Positions 1 to 7,416 of a stretch of 18,529 bases of DNA are shown piece by piece; the stretch's first letter is position 1, and each line of letters begins with the position of its first letter. Under the pieces are notes generated by a model. It saw nothing but the letters and a program-made list of their open reading frames with translations, had not been told where the DNA came from and did no database searches. The stretch covers positions 1 through 18,529 of the forward strand of contig QMSC01000004.1 of assembly GCA_003649515.1 (NCBI GenBank), given 5' to 3'. This stretch comes from Thermoprotei archaeon (GTDB lineage Archaea; Thermoproteota; Thermoprotei; Thermofilales; B20-G17). A program made the translations under genes and the position numbers.

Positions 1-585
1 ATATCTCAGTGGCTGAACGTAAGGGCGAAGATAGTGTCTGGTCTCGTGGCTAGCGTCAAGGATGCTCTAGAGGAAGTGGGTAGCGGAGTGAAGCTTAGTG
101 CAGACCTCTTCTACCCCACTGTATCATGGCAGGTGGGTCAAGACTACAGCCTTCTAGGGAGACATTTAGATACGGTTAAGCCGATGGTGTATACGCCAAG
201 AATGGGGGCGTGGGAAACAAAGTACCTGAAGGAGCTATTGTCCGTATTAGGCGAGGAGTACGAGGACGAGCTCCTAACATACATTAGCTTCCTGCTTGGA
301 ATAGATAAGCCAGCAAGCTTAGAGGCCTTCGAGCTAATGGGAGTTCCTCCGAAGATAGCTTTTAGAGAAACCGCAAAAGCACGTGAACTCCTGCCTCGAA
401 ACGTACGACTTTACACCGGGTTATACTCGATACATGAAGAAGGAGTCATTGAGAATCCCGTGGAAAAGCTACTTGAAGCAACGAAAGCCGCCCTAAGAGG
501 TGGAGCCGATGGACTGTATTACTTCGCCTTTAGGCGAACTCCAGAGTCGCATAGAGAAGCTTTAAGAAAAATTAAAAGGAATTGA
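1..585 (+). CDS. C-terminal part of a TIM-barrel, glycoside-hydrolase-like protein (5' truncated)
   Basis: The frame is open from base 1 with no stop, so the gene begins outside the window; the GTG at 34 is probably internal. About 194 residues are visible, ending at TGA 583-585. The pattern is the last half of a (beta/alpha)8 barrel: a strand with LSADLFYP, a later strand with KPMVYTPRMGAWE, another with RLYTGLYSIHEEGV, and a closing GGADGLYYFAFR strand followed by a short helix. Aromatic residues at strand ends (YTPRMGAW, YYFAFR) resemble sugar-binding barrels such as uncharacterised glycoside-hydrolase-like proteins. That family assignment is inference from fold pattern and the catalytic acids cannot be identified. 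It converges on the tldE-like gene with only 14 bp between stops. Confidence 0.6.
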   Translation: MSQWLNVRAKIVSGLVASVKDALEEVGSGVKLSADLFYPTVSWQVGQDYSLLGRHLDTVKPMVYTPRMGAWETKYLKELLSVLGEEYEDELLTYISFLLGIDKPASLEAFELMGVPPKIAFRETAKARELLPRNVRLYTGLYSIHEEGVIENPVEKLLEATKAALRGGADGLYYFAFRRTPESHREALRKIKRN

Positions 586-599
586 AGTAGCTGTCGTTG

Positions 600-1943
600 C
601 TATACTACGTGCTTTGACGTGTGAATTGATTTCGCTAGCACGTAGGGGGTTCTTGTAGGTACTCCCACTTCCCACCACTTAATGTCGTAAGGCTCCTTTC
701 CTAAAGCTACGATATTGTTCAATAACGTTGGTAGTCTGTCCGCTATTCTAAGCTTTGTCAAGGGCTTCGTTATTTCGCCATTCTCTATTAGAAAGAGGGC
801 ATCTCTAGCTATAGTTGAGAACAGGCCCTCAACATAGTTTTGCAATCTCGTATACCAATTGTTTGTAATAAGTAATCCCTTCCTAACTTCTGATATGAGC
901 TCTTCAAAGCTGTACTCTCCAAGCTCCACTCTGAGATTCCATGCATGCGGAACTATCCAACCAGCATTACCAGTGGGCTTCGCCTTCATTTTCACAGCAG
1001 TCTTAGTGTTGTGTAATAATGTCTTCAGTAGACCACCTTCTATTATAGGCTTTGTGAACGTGGGTATACCCTCGTCGTCAAAAGCCGTGGATCCTGGCAG
1101 GCTCGGGTTCCTCACATCATCTATGAGAGTTAGATTGGAGGAAGCTACTTTATCCCCGGGTTTATTCCTCATGAATATTGATAGCCCCATGAGGACCGAG
1201 AAAGCACTACTCATCATGGCCACGAGATTAAACAAGTTCCCCACAACCATTGGTGAAAGCACTACGTCGTACACGCCTGGCTTCGCTGGTTCAGGGTTCT
1301 TGGACTCCAAGGCGAAATTTGAAGCTATTTTGGCCACTTCCTCCAGTTTAAGCATGTTAAGCCTACGGGATCCAAAAGCCCACTGCCCCGAGCCCTTACC
1401 TGCAAAGGCCCTAATATACGTCTCTAGAGATGTAGCGTCCTCATACAAGCATACTTCCTTTGACGTAACTAGGACCCTTTCACCATAGGTAAGGTCTATC
1501 ATTCCCGCGACAGAATCTATCTTATTTCTAAAGGCTGCCTCTATCATCCTTTCAGCGATTTCAGCGGGATTCTCCATGTACTTTAAGATACTGCTATCAA
1601 CAAGGTTGGACAAGGGCTTAATAGGTTGGGGACCTGGTAGTGGAGCGTAGAAAGGTGATGGAGTGGCCCTTTGAACAAGCGCGGAAATGTCCCTTACTAG
1701 TAGCTCGGCATCCTCTACCTTGGCAGGTTGACAGGAGACGACGAATATCCTCTTATCCTTAGATAGGTAGAGTCCGACATTCAACACGCTCCACCGTTGT
1801 ACGACGCTCGGCTCACTGTTAGCTATCTTGACCATAACCTCCTTCCGCCTGGATATCGACACCGCTACCTCATCAAAGCCCAACTTAATTGCTCCTTCTA
1901 AGACCTTTCTCGAGGTTTCTAGGAGAACGTCCTTACTTTTCAC
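600..1943 (-). CDS. tldE: TldE/PmbA-like subunit of the TldD-TldE protease
   Basis: 447 residues, normal for the PmbA/TldE branch of the modulator-of-gyrase (U62) family. The protein follows the family plan: an N-terminal domain with VLEGAIKLGFDEVAVSISRR, and a C-terminal domain from about residue 222 (GVYDVVLSPMVVGNLF) with DDEGIPT and HNTKTA motifs near residues 290-315. It lacks the zinc HExxxH motif that its partner has, the known difference between TldE and TldD. The start is GTG at 1943-1941, inside the end of tldD (11-nt overlap), so translation is probably coupled. TldD/TldE forms a cytoplasmic heterodimeric metalloprotease that cleaves small unfolded peptides and, in bacteria, matures some RiPPs; no precursor peptide is evident here. 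TldE-type identity is firm, physiological substrate unknown. Confidence 0.93.
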   Translation of the reverse strand: MKSKDVLLETSRKVLEGAIKLGFDEVAVSISRRKEVMVKIANSEPSVVQRWSVLNVGLYLSKDKRIFVVSCQPAKVEDAELLVRDISALVQRATPSPFYAPLPGPQPIKPLSNLVDSSILKYMENPAEIAERMIEAAFRNKIDSVAGMIDLTYGERVLVTSKEVCLYEDATSLETYIRAFAGKGSGQWAFGSRRLNMLKLEEVAKIASNFALESKNPEPAKPGVYDVVLSPMVVGNLFNLVAMMSSAFSVLMGLSIFMRNKPGDKVASSNLTLIDDVRNPSLPGSTAFDDEGIPTFTKPIIEGGLLKTLLHNTKTAVKMKAKPTGNAGWIVPHAWNLRVELGEYSFEELISEVRKGLLITNNWYTRLQNYVEGLFSTIARDALFLIENGEITKPLTKLRIADRLPTLLNNIVALGKEPYDIKWWEVGVPTRTPYVLAKSIHTSKHVV

Positions 1944-3378
1944 CTGGAACCACCCCCAATTTAATGCCCCTCAGGCGAACATTGGGTCCTCCAAACCATA
2001 CAGGCACTCCTTGAGCTGGCTCGCCCTTACCGCATACACCAGCGTAAAACTTGAGATCCTTGTCCGCGCCATCTACCTTGCTGTAAAAGGCTTTAGTTGT
2101 TACCTCAAACACAGGATTCCTCACGAGCGAGGTTAGCTCGCCGTTCTCTATGAGGTAGGCCTCTAGTCCCACGTAGCGCTGACTCCACCTCTCATCGTCT
2201 ATGTTCCACTCCATGTAGCTCTTTATGTACACGCCGAGCTTAATATCCTCTATTAACTCCTCAAACGTGTAGTCACCCGGCTTAAAGTAGGTGTTGGCCA
2301 TCCTTATAATAGGCTCACTCCTGTAGTCCATGGACCTTGCGGACGCGTTACTCTCCACTCCAAAGACCCTTGCAGTCCATCTATTGTGAAGGAACTCGTT
2401 TATTACGCCCTCCTTGTAGAGATATCTGGGCCTTGCAGGAACGCCCTCATCATCGTATAGGTAAAAGCCGTTACTGCCGGGCATGGTGGGGTCGTCGATC
2501 ACAGTAGCGTACTCGCTTCCTATACGCTCACCGAGCATTTCTGGCTTTATGAAACTCTTACCCGCTTGCGCCGCCTCGCGACCTAAGATCCTATCAGCCT
2601 CACTGGGGTGTCCGCAACTTTCGTGGACTATTAGTCCAACAACTTCGCTACCGAGAACTACATCAACTACATCTGTAGGCGGCTTCTTGCCCTCGATTAG
2701 AACCCTTTCACAGGTCTCTACTTCGCTTGCAACTGCACTTACGGGTTGCCATACATCCAGCCATTCGAGACCTCCACAAGCTCTATACGAGAAATACCTC
2801 TGAATAGTACCCTTTTGGGGATGGGATACGACAAAGTTGTAGCCAAAGCCCATTCGAGGGATACTGCTCGCAACGAAAGCTCCATCGGTATTCACTACGA
2901 TCTTTTCCTCTAGGCTCTCGTTCACGAAGGAGAAGAGAACTGACACTTTAGCCTCCTTGGCGGCTTCTTTCGCCCTATTCCAGCTTTCAGCGTGGAGCTT
3001 AATTTTATCCTCAAGGCTCATGGCATCGAATGGCTTCTTTCTTAGAACGCTATACTTTACCCTTCCGGTATTGGCTTCGGAGAACTCAATGGGCTTCTTC
3101 ATAAGCCCCGCATGGACCTTAGCGAGCTTAAAAGCCGTCTCAACAGCCTCCCTTATCGATTCCCTAGAAAGCTCGTTAGTCGAGGCGAACCCTAGCGCAC
3201 CGTTCACAAGCACTCTTATGCCCACTCCTTCGCTTAGCCCCCTACCGACTTCAAGCAGTTCCCCGTTTTGAGCCGAGATACTGAACGTAGAAATTCTATG
3301 GTAGCGCGCTTCCGCATAAGCAGCTCCCAGCCTCTCAGCGATCCCTATAGCGTAAAGTAATACATCCTCGTAGGGCAT
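1933..3378 (-). CDS. tldD: TldD, zinc metalloprotease subunit of TldD-TldE
   Basis: 481 residues, typical for TldD. The zinc motif HESCGH is at residues 252-257 (HExxxH), and a Cys at about 449 in AGVCGKGEPAQGVPV matches the C-terminal cysteine known as the third zinc ligand of E. coli TldD. Other family signatures are SEGVGIRVLVNGALGFAS (about 49-66), DDPTMPGSNGFYLYDDEGV (about 295-313) and YRSEPIIRM (about 352-360). The start ATG at 3378 lies about 30 nt from a strong TATA box, giving a very short leader. It is followed by the tldE-like gene with an 11-nt overlap, so both subunits come from one message. All catalytic residues I can place are present, so the complex should be active. Confidence 0.95.
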   Translation of the reverse strand: MPYEDVLLYAIGIAERLGAAYAEARYHRISTFSISAQNGELLEVGRGLSEGVGIRVLVNGALGFASTNELSRESIREAVETAFKLAKVHAGLMKKPIEFSEANTGRVKYSVLRKKPFDAMSLEDKIKLHAESWNRAKEAAKEAKVSVLFSFVNESLEEKIVVNTDGAFVASSIPRMGFGYNFVVSHPQKGTIQRYFSYRACGGLEWLDVWQPVSAVASEVETCERVLIEGKKPPTDVVDVVLGSEVVGLIVHESCGHPSEADRILGREAAQAGKSFIKPEMLGERIGSEYATVIDDPTMPGSNGFYLYDDEGVPARPRYLYKEGVINEFLHNRWTARVFGVESNASARSMDYRSEPIIRMANTYFKPGDYTFEELIEDIKLGVYIKSYMEWNIDDERWSQRYVGLEAYLIENGELTSLVRNPVFEVTTKAFYSKVDGADKDLKFYAGVCGKGEPAQGVPVWFGGPNVRLRGIKLGVVPGEK

Positions 3379-3406
3379 GGATCTCGGGAGAGTTTAGGTC
3401 ACCGTG

Positions 3407-3415
3407 TATAAATAT
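3407..3415 (-). promoter_or_regulatory. TATA box of the tldD-tldE unit
   Basis: On the minus strand the sequence reads ATATTTATA, centred about 33 nt before the tldD ATG at 3378. Archaeal transcription starts about 22-27 nt after the TATA centre, so the leader should be under 12 nt, and no Shine-Dalgarno sequence is visible in it. Confidence 0.6.
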
Positions 3416-3431
3416 CTTTTGAGTGCTTAGG

Positions 3432-3474
3432 GTAGAGTTATGTTAAGCGACTTAAAATATTTGTAAAACTCTAC
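3432..3474. repeat. Nested inverted repeat between nrdD and tldD
   Basis: Outer arms GTAGAGTT (3432-3439) and AACTCTAC (3467-3474) are perfect complements. Inside them TTAAG (3443-3447) and CTTAA (3451-3455) form a second perfect stem around CGA. It lies 25 nt past the nrdD stop and upstream of the tldD TATA box. It could be a 3' structure or terminator of nrdD, or an upstream operator for tldD; the sequence alone does not decide. Confidence 0.5.
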
Positions 3475-3498
3475 ATATCGCTTTAATTATTAAAATTA

Positions 3499-5298
3499 CT
3501 AAATAGTATATGTCTTCCTAGTGCGGAAATCAGCTAGCCTGCCTATGTTCCACATCCTTATAGGCTTGTAGTACCCTACTATCCTGCTCCAAACGTCGAC
3601 AGCCTCACTACCGCATTTTGGACATCTATCATATACGCCTATAGCGTTCCATCCACAGCTTCTACACACTGAAATCGTGGGAGTAATGCTAAAGTATACG
3701 ACCTTAGAATTAGTCGCAATTCTATATACTAGGTTTTTCAAGGCCTTAGGATCAGGCCTTTCCGCAAGAAATAGGTGCATCATTACACCGCCAGTGAACT
3801 CTTGTTGGACATCTCCCTCTATTCTCACCCTATCCGGTATGGATACATCCGCATAGTACGGTACGATATTATTGCTGTAAAAGGGAACGCCGTTATGAGA
3901 GGGTATGAAAACGTCACCTCTCTTAACATCCTCCTTAAAGAGGGAGTAATCCATGCGAGCTAGTCTATAAGCGGTGGATTCCGCGGGTACCTCTTCAATA
4001 TTGTATAGGAATCCGTCCATTTCCTCGAATTCTTCAACCCTCTCCCTTATACATCGAATCATTCTCTTCATTATGGCTGCGGCTTCAAGCATTGACTTAA
4101 AGGAGCCTTCCGCCCACAGCTTTGGCTCCCTCATGAAGTTAGCCGCTGCTTCAGGGAGCCCTACTACACCTACGGTGTTAAAGTGATTTGACAGGGTGCC
4201 TAGATATTGTAGGGTGATTGGCATGAACCCCTCTTTCAGGCTCTTCTCATAGCGCTCCCTCCACCTAAGGAGCACCTCTCTTGCTGCACTTACTTTCTCG
4301 CTAAGAAGCTCCTCGAATACGTTCCACTCACCCTTGCTCAGCACTGATAGCCTTGGCAAGTTTATCGTTACAACTCCTATGCTACCTGTGGCGTCCGGTA
4401 GCGCCCATATGCCCCTACATCGCAGGCGCTTTCCAAAGTCCTCTGTCTGGTAGAATCCTTTAAGCGTTTGAAGCTCAATAGGCAGGGTCTCTTTAAGCTT
4501 GCTCACATCAATAGTGAGCCTGCAGCACATCGCGTAAAGGGACTCGAAGTTCGTGACATAGCCGTTTAGTATATATGCTGAACCCCTCTCTGAAAGATTC
4601 CTAAAGATTAGCTCGGTTAGCTCACCCCACCTGCGTCCATTCCAGTCGAAGTTCTTAGACACTATCATGGTCAGAATGGGGAAGGTGAAGGGTTGTCCTC
4701 TATCATCACCCTCAGTGTAGATCTCGAAAAGGACTTCATCTAACAATAGAGCTTCATCAAGGTAATCGCCAAGAAGCCCCTTAACTTTGCCTCCTACAAT
4801 AGCTGCCTCCTCAAGAAGACTTCTGTTCAGGTCCATCATTAGGGTAATGTTAGTGAAAGGTGATTGAAAGCCCATGCGGCTGGGATAGTTCAGCTCGAAG
4901 AACATCATACGCAATATATCCTTGAGCTGGGCTCGCTTCAGCTTACTGCTCTTTACAAAAGGTGCCTGGAATAGGTCTAGTGCTGAGACAGCTTGAGCTC
5001 CTGTCCACTCTTGGGCTGCGAGAAAGAAGAAGTTAACCAGTTGGGAGAAAGCTTCTTGAAAGCTTTTCGCAGGCTTCGATATGACGGCTGGAGTGTTAAG
5101 GCCCTTCAAGAGAATTTTCGCGTAGGACCAGCCTATACAATACGGTATCCAGAGCGAATATGGGAGTTTATGTATGTGTATGTCGCCTTTAAAATGCATT
5201 TCAACAGGCCCTGGAGGCAGTATTTGGGATATAACCTCAGTTCTCTTGATGCTTTTATCTAGTAAGAAGTCTATGAAGCTCCCAAAGGATCTATACAT
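3499..5298 (-). CDS. nrdD: Anaerobic (class III) ribonucleoside-triphosphate reductase
   Basis: Catalytic subunit that reduces ribonucleotides using a glycyl radical, hence strictly anaerobic. The C-terminus carries the zinc site CRSC (545-548) and CPKC (559-562), followed by the glycyl-radical motif RIVGY with the radical Gly near residue 575. Family motifs elsewhere: GDIHIH (38-43), YCIGW (53-57), GQPFTFPILT (201-210), MCCRL (257-261), GSIGVVTINLPR (about 306-317), and NTVGVVGLPEAA further on. The first usual start codon is ATG at 5298 with GGGAGGT about 14 nt upstream, giving 599 residues. However, the same frame stays open to 5430 and encodes a family-like LDWEVQENANM ending at this ATG, so the true N-terminus may be longer. 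No ATP-cone domain is present, so dATP inhibition through a cone is not expected. No nrdG activase is in the window. It follows a phosphoribosyltransferase gene on the same strand. Confidence 0.93.
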   Translation of the reverse strand: MYRSFGSFIDFLLDKSIKRTEVISQILPPGPVEMHFKGDIHIHKLPYSLWIPYCIGWSYAKILLKGLNTPAVISKPAKSFQEAFSQLVNFFFLAAQEWTGAQAVSALDLFQAPFVKSSKLKRAQLKDILRMMFFELNYPSRMGFQSPFTNITLMMDLNRSLLEEAAIVGGKVKGLLGDYLDEALLLDEVLFEIYTEGDDRGQPFTFPILTMIVSKNFDWNGRRWGELTELIFRNLSERGSAYILNGYVTNFESLYAMCCRLTIDVSKLKETLPIELQTLKGFYQTEDFGKRLRCRGIWALPDATGSIGVVTINLPRLSVLSKGEWNVFEELLSEKVSAAREVLLRWRERYEKSLKEGFMPITLQYLGTLSNHFNTVGVVGLPEAAANFMREPKLWAEGSFKSMLEAAAIMKRMIRCIRERVEEFEEMDGFLYNIEEVPAESTAYRLARMDYSLFKEDVKRGDVFIPSHNGVPFYSNNIVPYYADVSIPDRVRIEGDVQQEFTGGVMMHLFLAERPDPKALKNLVYRIATNSKVVYFSITPTISVCRSCGWNAIGVYDRCPKCGSEAVDVWSRIVGYYKPIRMWNIGRLADFRTRKTYTI

Positions 5299-5393
5299 GT
5301 TAGCGTTTTCTTGTACCTCCCAATCAAGCTTTCCTAAGTACTCCCTCTCAAGTCTCCTTAAATCAAAGGCTTCTTTAACTATGTTTAAACCCC

Positions 5394-5401
5394 TATTTAA
5401 A
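5394..5401 (-). promoter_or_regulatory. Possible TATA box of nrdD
   Basis: Minus-strand TTTAAATA. A start of transcription about 25 nt further on, near 5372, would favour translation from the ATG at 5298 with the GGGAGGT site. It conflicts with the conserved-looking coding sequence that continues upstream in the same frame, so the call is uncertain. Confidence 0.4.
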
Positions 5402-5434
5402 GACTTACTTGTAATGACATAAAAACATTTCTAT

Positions 5435-5452
5435 TGTGACTTCAATGTCACA
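5435..5452. promoter_or_regulatory. Perfect palindromic operator-like site upstream of nrdD
   Basis: TGTGACTTCAATGTCACA: two perfect 6-bp arms (TGTGAC/GTCACA) around 6 bp. It lies between the phosphoribosyltransferase stop (5476) and nrdD, 33 bp upstream of the TATA-like element at 5394-5401. The symmetry suits a dimeric helix-turn-helix regulator. It superficially resembles CRP-type boxes but is 18 bp, 2 bp longer than the CRP core, and it does not fit the bacterial NrdR box. A degenerate copy occurs at 7399-7416. Confidence 0.5.
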
Positions 5453-5475
5453 TTTTACTCATTTGTGTTGTTAGT

Positions 5476-6159
5476 CTACACTTGCCTTTTAGAACAGAAG
5501 TTTAAGAAGTAAATTAGCGCCTCCTCGGACCTCAAATCATACCAGTTCTTGTAAGCATCTGCTACCGCGAAGAGTACGCCTGATCTAAGGTTTAAGACAA
5601 CTACTATATCAGCTGCTTCTGAAACCACGTTTATTGACGTTGAGGACGCCGTTGGACATGCTACAATTACCTTTGAAGCTCCCAAAGCTCTAACAGATTT
5701 AACTGCTACAAGCATAGTGTATCCTGTAGCCAGTCCATCGTCGACCACTACTACGCTCTTATTCTTGACATCTTTAGGGAGAAACTTCTTGAATAGCTTG
5801 GATCTCTCCTTAACCTCTTTCAGAGCCTTCTTTACGGCTAAATCCACCTCCTCGTCGCTAAGCCCCATGTCCAGGATAGCCCGTTCATCTAAGGCTATGT
5901 GGTTCGTCCACGAAACTGCTCCAAACCCGGCCTCACTAGTCCAGGGGAATAGAACCTTCTTAACAACGGCTGCTCTGAACTCCGCGTTAAGGCTTCTTGC
6001 GATATGATAGCCCACAGGCACGCCTCCATTAGGTATGGCTGCTACTACATCCGCGAAAATGCCCTTTTCATTAAGAAAACTTGCAAGCCTTCTTCCGGCA
6101 TCCTCCCTATTCTCAAATACGCCTACTCTCTCCCTGAGAAACGAGTTATCGATTAGCAT
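5476..6159 (-). CDS. Phosphoribosyltransferase-fold protein
   Basis: 227 residues. The PRPP-binding loop is clear at about 135-148: hydrophobic strand, two Asp residues, then GLATGYT (VVVVDDGLATGYTM). An early strand and PPi-loop-like AIPNGGVPVGYHIARSL is at about 41-57, followed by VVKKVLFPWTSEAGFGAV, as in the stand-alone PRT proteins often annotated only as phosphoribosyltransferase. The family transfers or hydrolyses phosphoribosyl groups in nucleotide metabolism, but no base-specificity hood can be read, so the substrate is unknown. ATG at 6159 is preceded closely by GAGG. The gene sits just upstream of nrdD on the same strand (about 180 bp to its ATG), which fits a nucleotide-supply role by inference only. 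Confidence 0.85.
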   Translation of the reverse strand: MLIDNSFLRERVGVFENREDAGRRLASFLNEKGIFADVVAAIPNGGVPVGYHIARSLNAEFRAAVVKKVLFPWTSEAGFGAVSWTNHIALDERAILDMGLSDEEVDLAVKKALKEVKERSKLFKKFLPKDVKNKSVVVVDDGLATGYTMLVAVKSVRALGASKVIVACPTASSTSINVVSEAADIVVVLNLRSGVLFAVADAYKNWYDLRSEEALIYFLNFCSKRQV

Positions 6160-6298
6160 TCCTCATTCTCGCAGTTTAAAAATGAACGCGGGTTTATTAA
6201 GTTAAGGTACGCCGACAAGTTTACTTCCGATAAAACCTAGTCAGCTATTTGAAATTAACAGGCTTTAAACAAAATACTAGCTAGTAGTAGAAATGATG

Positions 6299-7351
6299 CT
6301 AAAATAGTAGGCTCTCCACCTCGACTACTTCGCCTTTTTCAGCCGACCTTAGCGCAGCTTCAAGTATTGCTTGAAGCCATATCATTTCCTCAGGCTTCGT
6401 TAGAGGATCTTCGTCCTTAGCTATGATTTTGACAAAATGCTTCAACTCGTCTACGAGCGGTTGGTTAGCCTGATATTGCAGTTTCATATTCACGCGAACT
6501 CCCGCTCTTTCGGTGAAGACTGTGGCTGTCTTGTGCTCTAAGCCCCCTTTATCTCCCAGAACAATGACGTCTAAGACGTCTTCGGGCACGAAGGCTGCCC
6601 AACTCACCTCAAGGTAAACTACAGCTCCGCTTTGCATCTTTATGTAGACCGTTGCGAAGTCATCTACATCAAATATTCCTCCTGGAACAGGCTTTCCCCA
6701 TCCACCTAAACCTCTGCCGTAAGGGCCGAACTTAGCGAAAGTTGATGCCCAAACTTCCTTGGCCTTAAAATCCCCCATTAGCCACAGTGCTAGATCAAGG
6801 GCGTGCACGCCGATATCGTACAGCGCTCCTGCACCTGCATCCTTCTTCCTAGTGAACCAGCTCCCCATTCCTGGAATCCCACTACGTCTCAGAAATAATG
6901 CCCTAGAGTAGTAGGCCTCCCCGAGCACGCCCTCTTCAACGAGCTTTTTGAGAGCCTGACTTTGACTCATGAATCGGAAGCCTAGCCCTATGAGAAGCCC
7001 TCTCCCGTACTTCTTGCTAGCGTTATACATCTCTTGTACTTCCTTTGCTGTAATAGCTGGAGGCTTCTCGCAGAGAACGTGCTTTCCAGACCTCAGCGCC
7101 TCTATAGTCATTATCGAGTGCCACCTATTTGGAGTAGCGACTATTACTCCATCTATATCCTCCTCTGCCAGCAGGTCTCTGTAATCCTTGTAGAGACGCT
7201 CCACTCCAAATTCCTCTCGCACACGCTTGAGTTCTTCCTCGTCTATGTCGCAAGCCGCTACAACTTCGGCGCTTTCAATCTTCTTAAGGTTGGCTATGTG
7301 AATTTTACCTATTGACCCACATCCGATAACTCCGATCTTTACTCGTTGCAT
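6299..7351 (-). CDS. Gfo/Idh/MocA family NAD(P)-dependent oxidoreductase (copy 1)
   Basis: 350 residues, typical length. The N-terminal Rossmann domain has GVIGCGSIG (about 7-15) and an acidic strand end CDID (34-37) that favours NAD. The family EKP motif is at 95-97 (HVLCEKPPAI); its Lys is the usual catalytic/cofactor residue. The C-terminal domain has GALYDIGVHALDLALWLMG (about 175-193), where Asp179 and His183 match the conserved active-site pair. Members oxidise or reduce sugars, inositols or sugar derivatives; the substrate is not readable. The ATG at 7351 has GGAG 6 nt upstream and a TATA box about 33 nt upstream. It is flanked by the P1 peptidase and the phosphoribosyltransferase, and is a paralogue of the gene at 13489-14496. 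Confidence 0.93.
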   Translation of the reverse strand: MQRVKIGVIGCGSIGKIHIANLKKIESAEVVAACDIDEEELKRVREEFGVERLYKDYRDLLAEEDIDGVIVATPNRWHSIMTIEALRSGKHVLCEKPPAITAKEVQEMYNASKKYGRGLLIGLGFRFMSQSQALKKLVEEGVLGEAYYSRALFLRRSGIPGMGSWFTRKKDAGAGALYDIGVHALDLALWLMGDFKAKEVWASTFAKFGPYGRGLGGWGKPVPGGIFDVDDFATVYIKMQSGAVVYLEVSWAAFVPEDVLDVIVLGDKGGLEHKTATVFTERAGVRVNMKLQYQANQPLVDELKHFVKIIAKDEDPLTKPEEMIWLQAILEAALRSAEKGEVVEVESLLF

Positions 7352-7380
7352 ATGAGTCTCCGCTAGAATGAATGGGTATC

Positions 7381-7389
7381 AATATTTAA
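7381..7389 (-). promoter_or_regulatory. TATA box of the first Gfo/Idh/MocA gene
   Basis: Minus-strand TTAAATATT centred about 33 nt before the ATG at 7351, with a GGAG ribosome binding site at 7361-7358 and 6 nt spacing. This indicates a separate promoter in the 60-bp gap behind the peptidase gene. Confidence 0.6.
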
Positions 7390-7398
7390 GCATTAAAA

Positions 7399-7416
7399 TG
7401 TGACTTGAAATCTACA
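7399..7416. promoter_or_regulatory. Degenerate copy of the nrdD palindrome
   Basis: TGTGACTTGAAATCTACA matches the 18-bp site at 5435-5452 at 13 of 18 positions, including the whole TGTGACTT left part and the final ACA. It lies directly upstream of the TATA box of the Gfo/Idh/MocA gene and overlaps the peptidase stop codon. This could be a weak site for the same regulator or chance. Confidence 0.25.

Noticed and set aside
859..1488. Long open frame on the plus strand opposite the tldE-like gene
   Set aside because: It lies wholly antisense to a clear family member, has no family motif or ribosome binding site, and is Ser/Thr-rich as expected for a shadow frame.
5435..5452. CRP or FNR site
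   Set aside because: The TGTGA/TCACA arms are 8 bp apart and not 6, the FNR TTGAT half-sites are absent, and these bacterial regulators are not expected with archaeal TATA promoters.
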